DNA of 64,000 nt from Mercurialis annua (lineage: Eukaryota > Streptophyta > Magnoliopsida > Malpighiales > Euphorbiaceae), in the NCBI RefSeq assembly GCF_937616625.2, contig NC_065571.1, forward strand, positions 17,796,501-17,860,500, written 5' to 3'. The translations under genes were made by a program, and so were the position numbers. Below the pieces are notes generated by a model. That model ran no database searches. It was not told where the DNA came from and was given only the letters and a program-made list of their open reading frames with translations. This document shows positions 48,609-59,475 of this stretch, piece after piece (the stretch's first letter is position 1; the number at the start of each line of letters is the position of its first letter).

Positions 48609-50106
48609 TAAAAAAACATTTTTTTTCCGAAGATCAGCAATCGGTTAAGGCTTTCGGAGGTTATAGGATGAATCCTCGATACCTAAAGAAAGTAGATATT
48701 ACATAGTGAATGATTAGAGAATCATTTACAAGATATGTAATAGTTTGCTCATTCTTTTATGGCTAAAGACTAAGACCTAGGAAGTCCATGATCATACATG
48801 TGTGATTGCATGATTTATTTTAGCTTTAATTTGTATGGGATGCATGCTAAAATGTGTTGTGTGTTTAGTGAGAACGAAATAATTTAAAACCCTAAGAAAT
48901 CTTCCTAAAAGTTGAAAGATTAAGTTTATATTGATTAATAATTAAATTGATTTATCAATGGCTCTCCATTGGAGTAATAAACTAACACACTTTGAGTTAT
49001 CATCTTGTCGGCTATGGATACATAGGCGTGAGATGATATCGTCAAGAGGCTGTTGTTGAGTTTATTGTTAAGCATGAGATGTTACAGGTGTATCGATATA
49101 GTACACGACAATAACGACAGTTAGGCGTACCTGAGTCGTGTATTATTCAAATTGATACATCCTAGTTGGTTCAATGGGTTAAACTTAACTAATGCATAAA
49201 CCCAATAACGAAAATGGGTATCTGAGGGTGAAAGGATTAGGAGCCGGAAATGATTGAACCTCATATGAGATATGATGATCAAGTAGTTGTTCACTTATAT
49301 ATCATTTTGATCCCAAGAATAGCATTAAGTACTTGAGGGAAAGATAAATGAACATAAGAATTCAATCACCCGCTTAAAATCTTTTCCAACAAAGATTTCA
49401 AGTAGTCATCAATCACGGGAAAAACTTGGCGACGTTTTTCATACATTCGAGCAAGGACGTAATCGCGGCGAGAGTTTGAGCTTAGGGATACTCGGCAAGA
49501 GGAACTCTTGCAGATTACTTCAAGGCAAGGATTCAATCGGACGCATACTCGTGTGGACGAGCTTGAGGTCGCCGTACTTTCAGGACTACAAGAATCGTTG
49601 GAGAATCGACATAGGTATTCTTCTTATGATTCCTAGATGCGTGCTTTAATTACTAAATGATACGACGATCCATTTGTTGTTGATATGATCAACTTTAGGA
49701 TCCGGATTGTTGGAATTTCGATTTTGAATTGAAATATACGATCCGGACCCGCGCCTCCCGCTGCGCCAACAATAGAGTCGTGACACCTTAGCACTGTGCA
49801 TTAATTTGAGAAAAAGTGGTAGTTCGTGCATGAAAATGAGAAAATTTAAACTGCGTGATTAAAATGAAAAAAAATATAAAATTGATGAATTTTTATAACA
49901 TCAACCCAAAATTTTAAAAAGGAAGCAATTAGGGTGTGATTCGGTGTATAACTTCCAAAAAAATTGGCGGAAATGAAAATTTCAAAAAAGAAGGGGGCTG
50001 TTGAAAATAATTGAGAGGAAATATAATTTATGATTTGTTTGGTATATAAGAAAGATAATGAACGATTCAAATAGCTTCTCAAATTTGATCTAATGGTTCA
50101 AGATAT

Positions 50107-50732
50107 TGTTGGGTTTTCTAGGTTCATAACGCAGCGGAATTTCAATTTTTTATCAAAAACCCAACCAAGATCCATGTAATTCGAATAAATAGAATTATAT
50201 GAGGGACAAATTCCTTTTCAATCACTCACATTTCTCACATAGTTACTTTCATATCCAATGACAATCTATTCCACTATCATGTTAAAGATAATATAAGACT
50301 GTATCAAAACATAAAATAGCTATGTAGAAATTCATGATGATTTCAAGGTCAAAGGATTATACTAATAGAACTGTAATTAGAATTACTTATGACGGTTATC
50401 AATGTAGTATTCTCAAGGTGGGTCATCCAGTGCCTTATTTCTCAAATAGCACCTATGATTTGACTTTATATCACATGTACATGATTAGTAAAACATAATC
50501 ATCAGTCAACATCATACTAGTCTCAATGTACTATTAAGACTAGGGATAGATGGAATATTATAAAACCTAAAGGTTCTACTATAAAGTCACATACTTGATG
50601 ACCTTAGAAAGAATTAACCATTCAAGCATTTTAATCATAATATAAAATGATTAAAACTGCCAATTAATAAATAACAAAATGATAAAGTCAATACATGGTC
50701 AAATATGATTGACCTAGTGCATATCACTAACA
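50107..50732 (-). repeat. 3' LTR of the copia element
   Basis: 626 bp, TG...CA ends (minus strand TGTTAGTGATATGC to CCCAACA), directly after the polypurine tract. The downstream flank is GATAT (50102-50106). No second copy was found, so age cannot be judged from LTR divergence. Confidence 0.82.
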
Positions 50733-50757
50733 ATCTCCCACTTGCACCAGGCCCAAT

Positions 50758-52462
50758 CTACATTAAATATAATATCCATGACCTAGTATGACTCTCATGC
50801 TTAGGCTGTGGAAGAGCCTTAGTTAGCGGATCAACAACATTATCATTTGTCAAAACTCTGCATATCTTCATGTCTCCTCTCTCAATGATTTCTCGAATGA
50901 GATGATAACGTCTAAGTATGTGTTTGGATCGCTGATGTAATCTGGGCTCCTTTGCTTGTGCTATAGCCCCATTGTTATCACATAACAAGTTCACTGGATC
51001 AGATATACTAGGAACAACTCCTAATCCAGTTATGAATTTCTTGATCCAAAACCTCCTTAGATGCGTTTGAAGTAGCTATATACTCAGCTTCTGTTGTAGA
51101 ATCAACAACGGTGTCCTGCTTCGAGCTCTTCCAGCTAAAAGCACCTCCATTCAAATAAAACACATATCCTGACTGTGATTTATAATCATCAATGTCAGTT
51201 TGGAAGCTAGTGTCTGTGTAACCCTTTACAATTAGCTCATCTTCCTGACCACCATATAGCAAGAATGCATCCTTGGTTCTTCTCAAGTACATAAAGATGT
51301 TTTTAACTGCTGCCCAGTGACTTTCACCTGGATTTGACTGGTATCTGCTCGTTGTACTCAAAGCATACGAGACATCAGGTCGAGTGCACAACATTGCATA
51401 CATGATAGATCCAATAGGAGAAGCATATGGAATCTTACTCATGCGGTCTCGCTCATCCTGTGTCTTAGGACACTGAGTCTTGTTAAGACTGATGCCATGT
51501 GACATTGGCAAGAATCCTCTCTTGGAGTCTTGCATACTAAACATGTTTAATACCTTATCCACATAAGTGCTTTGACTTAGGCCAATGAGTCTTCTAGATC
51601 TATCTCTATAGATCTTGATGCCTAATATATAAGCAGCATCGCCCAAGTCTTTCATTGAAAAACACTTCCCTAACCATGATTTAACATTTTGCAGTATGGG
51701 ACTATCGTTTCCAATGAGTAGCATGTCAATAACATAAAGCACTAAGAAAACAATCGCGCTCCCACTAACCTTCTTGTATACACAAGGTTCTTCTTCATTC
51801 TTGATGAGTCCAAACTCTTTGATAGCTTCATCAAAACGAAGATTCCAACTCCGAGAATCTTGCTTTAATCCATAAATTGATTTTTGAAGCTTGCAAACCT
51901 TTCCAGAATTCTCTGGACTGGCAAAACCCTCAGGCTGTGTCATGTACACATCCTCAAGTAAGTTTCCATTAAGAAACGTCGTTTTGACATCCATTTGCCA
52001 TATCTCATAGTCATAATATGTAGCTATGGCAAGGAGAATCCGAATGGATTTAAGCATAGCTACTGGTGAAAAAGTTCCATCATAGTCAATACCATGTATT
52101 TGTCTGAAACCTTTTGCAACCAGTCTTGCTTTATAGTTATGCACATTGCCATCCATGTTAGTCTTCATTTTGAAGACCCACTTGCACCCAATGGTTTTTA
52201 CACCATCCATTGGGTCAATCAAGGTCCAAACTTGATTATCATACATGGATTGCATTTCAGATCTCATGGCTTCGAGCCATTTTTCAGAGTCAGGACTATT
52301 TATGGCCTCTTGATAGGATGTGGGTTCTTCTTGATCCACAATCATCACATCATTGTTCTCAGTAATGATAAATCCATATCTCATAGGATTAGGACGTGTC
52401 CTATCAAACCTCCTTTGGCCTTGTGGTACTTGTTCTTGTTCAACAATTGCCTGTTGATTCAT
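50758..52462 (-). pseudogene. copia reverse transcriptase and RNase H, inactivated
   Basis: The frame 51008-52462 (484 residues) begins after a stop that separates it from integrase. It reads KWVFKMKTNMDG, ARLVAKGFRQ, WQMDVKTTFLNG (first catalytic Asp present) and IYGLKQDSRSWN. The signature normally YVDD is YVID at residues 243-246 (51725-51736), losing a catalytic aspartate. RNase H follows with GYTDTSFQTD and SKQDTVVDSTTEAEYIA. The frame stops at 51008 and continues shifted at 50994-50758 with LLCDNNGAIA and RSKHILRRYHLIRE. The enzyme cannot be active as read. Confidence 0.93.
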
Positions 52463-53898
52463 TTAAGGTTCCATACTTGATACAATGCTACTTTGTAGTT
52501 CTTGAATTTCTTCAAGTTGTACTGTACTCCCACTCCCACTCCCATTGGTTCCTTTGGAAATAAATTCTCTTTCCAAAAAGACACCATTTCGAGCAACAAA
52601 CACTTTGTTCTCATAAGCATTGTAGAAGTAATATCATTTAGTTTCTTTAGGATATCCAACAAAAAGACATTTGTCAGATTTGGCTGGTAATTTATCTGAA
52701 ATTAGTCGATTCACATAAGCTTGACATCCCCAAATCTTAAGGAAAGACAAACTAGGAGTTTTTCCAGTCCATATCTCATATGATGTCTTTTCAATTGCCT
52801 TTGATGGAACTCTATTCAAAATGAATGCATCGGTCTCTAAAGCATAACCCCAAAATGAGATTGGAAGATCAGTTTGACTCATCATTGATCGAACCATATC
52901 CAATAGAGTTAGATTTCTCCGTTCAGACACACCATTCCATTGTGGCGTTCCAGGTGGAGTCAATTGAGAAACGATCCCACAATCTTTTAGATGATCTACA
53001 AATTCTTGGCTTAAATATTCACCACCTCGATCAGATCTTAGTGTTTTAATATTTTTACCAAGTTGATTTTATACTTCATTCTTAAATATTTGAACTTTTC
53101 AAAAGATTCAGATTTATGTTTCATCAGATAAACATAACCATATCTACTGAGATCATCAGTAAAAGTAATAAAGTACTGAAATCCACCTCTAGCATTTGTA
53201 CTTAATGGACCACATACATCTGTATGTATAAGGCCCAATAAGCTTTAAGCTCTTTCACCTTGTCCAATAAAAGGTGTTTTTGTTATTTTGCCCACTAGAC
53301 AAGATTCACATGTTTCAAATGATTCATAATCAAATGAATTCAAAAGTCCATCTCTTTGAAGCTTTGAAATGCGTTTCTCATTTATATGGCCTAAATGACA
53401 ATACCAGAGATAAGTAGCGTTTAAATCATTTGACTTAAACTTCTTAGCATTGATGTTATAGATTGATTTTTCATTTGTGTCTTCAACATTTATATTATAA
53501 AGACCACTGTTGCGTGGAGCATATCCATAAAGAATGTTATTATGCGAAATAATGCATTTATTATTCCTAATAATAAATTCAAAACCATCCTTGTCCAAAC
53601 AAGAAACAGAAATAATATTCCTACACATGGTAGGTACATAATAACAATTATTCAAAGATAAAATAAGTCCACTAGGCAAAGATAACTCATAAGTCCCTAC
53701 AGCTAAAGCAACAACTCTTGCTCCATTTCCAACTCGTAGGTCCACTTCGCCTTTTGTCAAACTTCTATTCCTTTTGAGACCCTGCACATTAGTACAAATG
53801 TGAGATCCAGTATCTAATACCCATGAATCAGAAGTAGAAAGATTAATTTCTATAACATGAATACCTGAAGTGGTAGTCTCACTACCCTTGCTCTTCTT
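52463..53898 (-). pseudogene. copia protease and integrase, broken
   Basis: Continuing from gag after a stop codon: protease DSWVLDTGSH (DTG active site), then the integrase zinc region HLGHINEKR and CESCLVGK, a stop after GQGERA at 53242-53244, LIHTDVCGPL and FTDDLSRYGYVYLM (catalytic Asp residues), a frameshift and stop near 53080, then LRSDRGGEYLSQEF (catalytic Glu), PPGTPQWNGVSERRN and FLKIWGCQAYVNRL, ending near 52634. Each lesion is small and the family frame is recognisable on both sides. The linker to reverse transcriptase (about 52463-52640) also carries a TAA just before the next frame. Confidence 0.9.
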
Positions 53899-54761
53899 CT
53901 AATCATCCAGATATTTCTCGCAATTCATTTTCCAATGTCCAGGTTCCTTGCAGAAAAAGCAAGTTTCTTCCTTTGGCGGTTTCGCTTTGGGTTCATTTTT
54001 GGTCTTGGGCTTGAGCTTTGGCTTAGACTTCTTAGCAGCCTTTCCCTTGCCCTTACCATACCTTTTCATACCCTTTCCCTTGTTGACCATAATAACATCT
54101 TTGATTTCATTCTTGATGCTCTTTTCAGGAGTTTGAAGCATCCCATGCAACTCTGTGATGGTTTTCTCCATATTATGCATATTGAAGTTCATGATGAAAC
54201 CATCATAAGCCTCAGGCAAAGATTGGAGAACAATGTCTGTAGCCAACTTTTGGGCAATTGGGAGACCGAGCCTGTCCAAATGTTCAAGATGACCTTTCAT
54301 CTTCAAAACATGAGGACTGATTGAGCCGCTAGTTGTCAACTGGCAAGAAAGCAAATCCTTGATGGTATTGAACCTTTCAATTCTTTCTCTCTCTTGGAAC
54401 ATTTCCATGAGATCAGCAATCATGATGTTCGCATCCAATTCCAACATTTGCTTTTGGAGCTTATTCTCCGTGCATCCAAGCATAATGCAAGTGACATCAG
54501 TAGAGTCATTGAGATGCTTCGTATAAGCATCCCTTTGAGCTCTAGTAGCACCAGCAGCTGGTTTCTCAGGGAGGGGTTGATCAAGGAATGAAACCATTCC
54601 ATTACTACCAACCCAAAGAAATACAACCTCTCATATTCCTTTATTTCTTGCCTAAGAACAATTCTTAGATTTCTGTACCAGTCCAGAAAGTTAGTGCCAT
54701 TGAGCTTATCCTTCTCAAGGATTGATCGCACTGATAAAGTATGTGTAGTGTTTGAAGTCAT
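53899..54761 (-). pseudogene. copia gag (capsid/nucleocapsid), frameshifted
   Basis: The start ATG at 54759-54761 gives MTSNTTHTLSVRSILEKDKL and NFLDWYRNLRIVLRQEIKEY. A frameshift with a small insertion near 54600-54640 moves the reading to the frame ending at 53899: PLPEKPAAGATRAQRDAYTK, capsid helices (LATDIVLQSLPEAYDGFIMN), a lysine-rich stretch, and one zinc knuckle CFFCKEPGHWKMNC (CX2CX4HX4C). A TAG at 53899-53901 interrupts LDD-KKSKG before protease in the same frame; family members normally read through as one polyprotein. Confidence 0.92.
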
Positions 54762-55881
54762 CTCTGTAACAATAATATACAAATAGCATTCAATAAAAGT
54801 CACAATAAAATTCCCACAATATATATATCCGTAATTCATATAAAAACCCTTAGCATTAATTTCAACAATTTGAAAAATAATAGTGGGACAAGATCCATAT
54901 TTTACCCTACTTCAAGTAAACTTTGACTTATCACTTTAAGTGTGGTTATTTCGGTAGGTAATACTTTACCAATTACATCTTATGCAGTTCTTGAATATAG
55001 AATATTAACATCACATGTACTTTTGATATTCTATCTAGTACTCTAGGTTCAAAACCGTTTTGATAACCTAGTTAAGTCTAACCAAATTAAACACATGGAT
55101 ATCATTTTTATCCATCTTATCTTACTTAGATGGCTTTATACATCATGCTTTGGCATAGGCTATACATAGCAATTTAAGTCTTGATAAGAGTTATTACAAT
55201 GGGAGGTATATTAAAGACTTAATATTAAATAAGGGTTTGATATTTATCCTATTTAGTTATCCTATCTAATCACATATAAAATAATCATGCAAATCATATA
55301 ACCAATAAGATAAACATTAAAAACATATTATTTCACTATTTTAAATCATATTTAACAACAATCACATAAATATGTTATTCATGATAATTTAAATCATATT
55401 TAATAATTATCATTTAAAGTATTAATACAAAATACATGACAGAAACATGCCGGCTTAAAAGGATAACGGTCCTTAATGGGGTGTATCAACGGGGTCCAAG
55501 GGGCGCGGCCCTTTGGTGGGGTCTGGGGGCAGCGCCCCCTAGCGGGGTCCAAGGGGCAGCGCCTCGATCTATTTCTCACATGTTACACTTAACATAATTA
55601 AAATTTCTTTATCCGAAATCAATAATCTTAACTTATTACGATCTATTTTAATATGGTAAAAACAGATTAAAATAACCCAAAAACCCTAATTACTGCATCT
55701 TATAAACTGTGTTTAATTCTGCCATGAGCTGAATTAATGGTTTAGGATATCATATTGAATCAAGAACTGTTGATAAAAAGACATATTCTTTGTAAATAGT
55801 TCATTTACCTTTCATATAAAAAAATTGTCATTTTTTTTAAAAGTTGTCATTTTGTTTTTGTTCCAAGCCATGCGGGGGTGT
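54762..55881 (-). other. Copia leader region and adjoining AT-rich DNA
   Basis: Upstream of gag on the minus strand. It is mostly AT-rich except for a GC-rich patch at about 55475-55565. No primer site complementary to Met tRNA and no copy of the LTR were found, so the boundary of the element is unknown. Confidence 0.5.
55475..55565 (-). repeat. GC-rich internally repeated patch in the copia leader
   Basis: Three related segments built from GGGGTCCAAGGGGC, GGGGTCTGGGGGCAGCGCCC and GGGGTCCAAGGGGCAGCGCC stand out sharply from AT-rich surroundings. On the minus strand (sense of the element) they read as C-rich runs able to pair with GGGGGC stretches, so the RNA leader could fold strongly. This position is consistent with a packaging or translation signal; function is not shown. 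Confidence 0.6.
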
Positions 55882-57775
55882 TTTATATTAAGGCCTGATA
55901 ATTCAAAAAGGCCAAATGTTCAAAGAAAGTTGGGTTTTTACACAAATCCCCTAAATGAGCACCTTCCTAATGTTTTTACCTCACAAAATAAAAATATGCA
56001 GAAATCACTCAAAAAATTAAAAAGTTTACAGTAATCACCTATACCCCAAAATAAGCCGATTTTATGATTATATAGGACACATTTGCCCCTTCTATGTTGA
56101 AACATGTGACTCTGGCGATGGGATTCAGCAGTTGATTTTACTGTGTACGATCGGCGAATCTGGCGGCGGTCCGGAGAGGTCAGATTTCAGCCACTTGTCC
56201 TTCACTTTCTTCCACTACACAATGGATTCTTTTGATTTCGGTCTGTTTTGCAAATGCAAAGGCAGTTTGTTTTTTGATAATTAAAAAATAGGAATGCAAA
56301 GGTAGTTGATTCAAGATTTGAACCAAATGAAACACAAGAAGAAATTGAAACACCAGATTTTGAATTGTAGTGGTGAATTGAAGAACAAAACCCTAGCTTT
56401 TTTTGGAGGTGGTTGGCGTTGATTTGGGTACGTTGGGAAGACAATATTTCCTAATGAATCTCTACTCTTTAGGTAAATAAACTATATATTTATGGTTGCT
56501 TCTTGTTTAATGAAGAACTGTTTCACCCTTTCTCATATATTTGATTGATCTAATTGTGAGTTGGTTGGTATTCTTTGAAGCTTTGTATGTTTGATAGGGA
56601 GCTGCTTCAGTATTGTTATAGCACACAACCACACACATCTAGTTTGCTTGTGCCTGATAGTTGACACGCCTTACATCTTTGATACCAAAATCACTACTTG
56701 TTTAATTGGCTCTTCTGCAACATTTCTTTATTTTCTTAATTTCTTTTGCCTTTATAGGCATATTCTCATTACATGAGATCTGAAAACAAAGACTTCATGA
56801 TAGGTGATAGCTATCTTCTTGATGGGTATGGAAGGTGTGGCACTAAAAGGATCACATTTCAATACTAAGCAATATGATTCTAAAATGAAAGAATTGTAAG
56901 CCTCTCATTTCTAACCTTTTGCTTTATGACATGAATGCCATATGTTGCTAATCTAGTTTATGTGAACAAGTGTTACTAGATGCTTCTTCATGCTCAATGC
57001 TCTTAATGTAAATTTCATCCTTCACCTAGAGTTGATGTTAGCCTCTGCTGAATCCGGCAAAATTGCTGAAGATTAAGCGGCAGCAAGAGCTGTAACAGTA
57101 AGAAGAGAAAGACCAAATACATAAAAACAAAGATATATGAGATAGATAATAATAGAATGTACGCAAAAAATTTGGTTGTAGAAATGTTTGAGCAATGTTT
57201 AAGTTTCATTTATATAGTTATGCCTTGGCAAATCTTTCTATCATATTTCGTGATTTCTGATCAAAAACCTGCATGTTATATTTTTATAATCTGCTCTGCA
57301 CATTTGATGTTTTACAAATAATGCATTATTTATGCTTACATACAAAATTTTGAATAAAAAATTGATTTAAAGTTAATATAAGGTTGATAACAAGTTATAA
57401 CAATAGTATTTTAAAAAAAATATTATTTTATAAATTTCATCAAAAATAACATAAATATTTAGTATGAATAAAAAAAATTAGTTAAAATTATAAAGAGCAG
57501 TAAAATAATTTTTATAAAAAAAATGAATTAGGGTAGTTCAGTTGATATAGGTTCATATCAGGTTCACATCTGGTTAATTTTTGGTTTTATAAACTATCAA
57601 ATACATGACAGTACACTTACATCAGGTTCACATCATGTTGATTTTCGGTTATATATACTGTCAAATACATTTTACTAGAGAGATTCAACTGAAACAACAA
57701 AACACAACCCCAAAACTAAATTATCTTCAAACAATATCAGCCTTTAAAATTTCTTCCAAGCCTTATCCATAACCT

Positions 57776-58111
57776 AGTTTGATGCTCTTGCCGCAATAGA
57801 GTGAGCAAAATTATTGGCCTTCCATAAGATAACACTCCATTTAATCTCCTTGAATTTAGCTGCCACTACTTCTATTTCACGCAATAAGTCCCCAAACTCA
57901 GTCAGATAAACCTTTTTAAACTACATAGTAGAAAGAAGCTAGATGTTGTCACTCTCGATAATGACCTGCTGAAACTGCAATCTTTAGCTATCTTCAAAAT
58001 GAAAAGCATTGCCTCCCCTTTAGCTATAACGTTCTCGGAATCGGTTTGCATTAAAAAGGATCCTGCTGCCATAATAACACCATTACGGTTTCCAACAACA
58101 ATTAATTGCAA
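57776..58111 (-). pseudogene. RNase H-like (RVT_3 type) domain relic
   Basis: The minus strand from 58111 reads NRNGVIMAAGSFLMQTDSEN, then AKGEAMLFILKIAKDC. After a frameshift near 57980 it continues FQQVIIESDN (the Glu-Ser-Asp stretch typical of the domain), two stop codons, FGDLLREIEVVAAKFKEIKW and FAHSIAARAS. This order fits the RNase H-like domain found at the end of plant non-LTR retroelement polyproteins and in stand-alone plant genes. It is clearly dead. No reverse transcriptase was found next to it, so it is either a captured fragment or the tail of a truncated LINE. Confidence 0.75.
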
Positions 58112-58907
58112 CTTTTGAACACAAAAGGGAACAATTTACTAACCTTGTAATCTTTGATATAAAAAATAGATTCAACAGCTAAACAAATATTTACAATAGT
58201 ATAAGACCCATCATTGATCTTCCTCTACAAGAAAATCCTATCTCAGCAACTGACTACGCGTTGTTCAACAGAGTTATCTTCACCAACTCAGAAGCTCCGC
58301 TCCTTAACCAGTCACTGTATCTCCTATTCCCAATTTGCTCCGCTCATCAAATCGTTATCCTCCTACTTTCATTATGTCACCAAACTCTCTCAACATAACG
58401 TCGATTTTGTTGTCTATCCCAGTAGAACCAAAATTCAAATCCTTTATTTATCCTTGCAATTCCTAGGAAATGCCATCTCTCTTTCAAATCCATTCAACAC
58501 CCAACCAAAATTTTTTAGTCAAATCCATACAAACTCCCCAAATTGAGACTCGACGCCATTCTTATCAACTCGCTTGAGATTGCCTCATTGATGACAAGAA
58601 CAAGTAATGAAGTTGAGAATATTACAGTGAGACAATTAAATTTGGCTGCAATTATGTACTCCTCGGCCGAAGAAGATGATTGATTATGTACTTCTCCACC
58701 GGAGGGAGGGAATTGGGTGTATAAAGTACACAATAGCAAGTATAGGACAAGGATAATTTGGTAACTTATAAATGAAAGGGGTAGAGCTGAAAATGAAAAA
58801 TGAAAAAAGGGGGATTTTTGCTAAAACAATTATGTTGGGTCACTAACATAAACTTTTCAGATTTTGAAGTATATGGTGACATTTTCTCAAGAAATTTTTC
58901 ATTATAT
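58112..58907. other. Sequence of unknown origin inside the 3.4-kb candidate element
   Basis: Overlapping frames on both strands (58214-58546 plus, 58515-58739 minus) show no recognisable domain. GC content is slightly higher than in the flanks, as in captured gene fragments. The origin is not identified. Confidence 0.4.
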
Positions 58908-59245
58908 CCAAATGTTTAAATCGTCTTCATAATGTCCAAACCTATATAATAACGTTTTAAAAATGTCCAACCCCCAAAATTGATGATATGTCGTTTAGGT
59001 GGCATGTCGTACGTGCCACGTCATAATATATTTTTTGAACATTATGTAGATTTTTGCTAAATGTTTGGACATTATGAGACTTCTACTAAACGTTTGGCAT
59101 TTTTTAGGTTTAGTTTTATCGATGCGGCAAGAACCGACACGTCACCTAAATGACACATCGGCACAAGCACACTCCATTTGGGGGTTGGACAATTTTAAAC
59201 ATTATCATATAGGTTTGGACATTATCGAGATGATTTAAACATAAA
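58908..59245. repeat. Inverted-repeat segment (MITE-like)
   Basis: AAATGTTTAAATCGTCTTCA, then ATAATGTCCAAACCTATATA and GTCCAACCCCCAAA on the left are matched in inverted order on the right (GGGGGTTGGACA, GGTTTGGACATTAT, GATGATTTAAACAT). The arms are about 80 bp. Middle sequence repeats GTTTGGACATTATG and CACGTCA motifs. A clean target duplication was not found. Confidence 0.6.
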
Positions 59246-59475
59246 CGTTTGGCCTTTTTGTGTTATTAGGCCTTACGTTTAAACCATGCGGGCTCTTTTT
59301 GTAATTTAGTCATGCGGTGTTTTTCATAATTTAGCCATACGGGGGTCGTTTAACACTTTTTCCATTTTGGTATAGGAAATCATAATGAAAACGTAAAAGA
59401 TTATATGAAGATATGTGAAACTGTGTTAAACCTTTTAAAACTAATTGAAATTAACTTTTTTGGATCTATATATAA

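Larger units (their letters stand above)
46135..49771 (+). mobile_element. Deleted LTR retrotransposon with one complete and one partial LTR
   Basis: The 5' LTR (46135-48123, 1,989 bp) begins TGTTAGTAGTATGTGCCCTA and ends GCTGCGCCAACA. The primer site TGGTATCAGAGCC follows at 48125. The 3' LTR is only its last 375 bp (49397-49771), matching 47749-48123. The target duplication ATAGA flanks the whole (46130-46134 and 49772-49776). The polypurine tract, the first 1.6 kb of the 3' LTR and most of the interior are therefore gone through one internal deletion ending at 49396. The remaining 1.27-kb interior has no gag-like frame. The LTR style resembles plant Ty1/copia elements, but no protein is left to prove it. 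Confidence 0.9.
50107..54761 (-). mobile_element. Decayed Ty1/copia retrotransposon (TNT 1-94-like), 3' LTR present, 5' LTR not found
   Basis: On the minus strand the order is gag, protease, integrase, reverse transcriptase, RNase H, which defines Ty1/copia. Then come a polypurine tract (50733-50745, GCAAGTGGGAGAT on the minus strand) and a 626-bp LTR (50107-50732) starting TGTTAGTGATATGC and ending AACCCAACA. Coding is broken by stops and frameshifts in every part. Upstream of gag (54762 to about 55880) I find neither a primer site nor a second LTR, so the 5' end is deleted or too altered to recognise. Gag wording (NFLDWYRNLRIVLR) suggests the Tork/Angela side of the superfamily, with low certainty. 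Confidence 0.9.
55892..59272. mobile_element. Possible 3.4-kb Mutator-like element carrying captured sequence
   Basis: The left end GGCCTGATAATTCAAAAAGG is matched in inverted form by the right end (GGCCTAATAACACAAAAAGG), with about four mismatches over 29 bp. The termini resemble those of the MITE at 45675-46057. The flanking nonamers TTATATTAA and TTACGTTTA match at only six of nine bases, so the target duplication is weak and the element is old, or the pairing is coincidental. Inside are an RNase H-like relic and a second inverted-repeat segment. No transposase is seen. Confidence 0.45.

Noticed and set aside
58214..58546. 110-codon plus-strand frame
   Set aside because: Low-complexity Ser/Leu-rich reading overlapping a minus-strand frame, no start context or domain; not supported as a gene.
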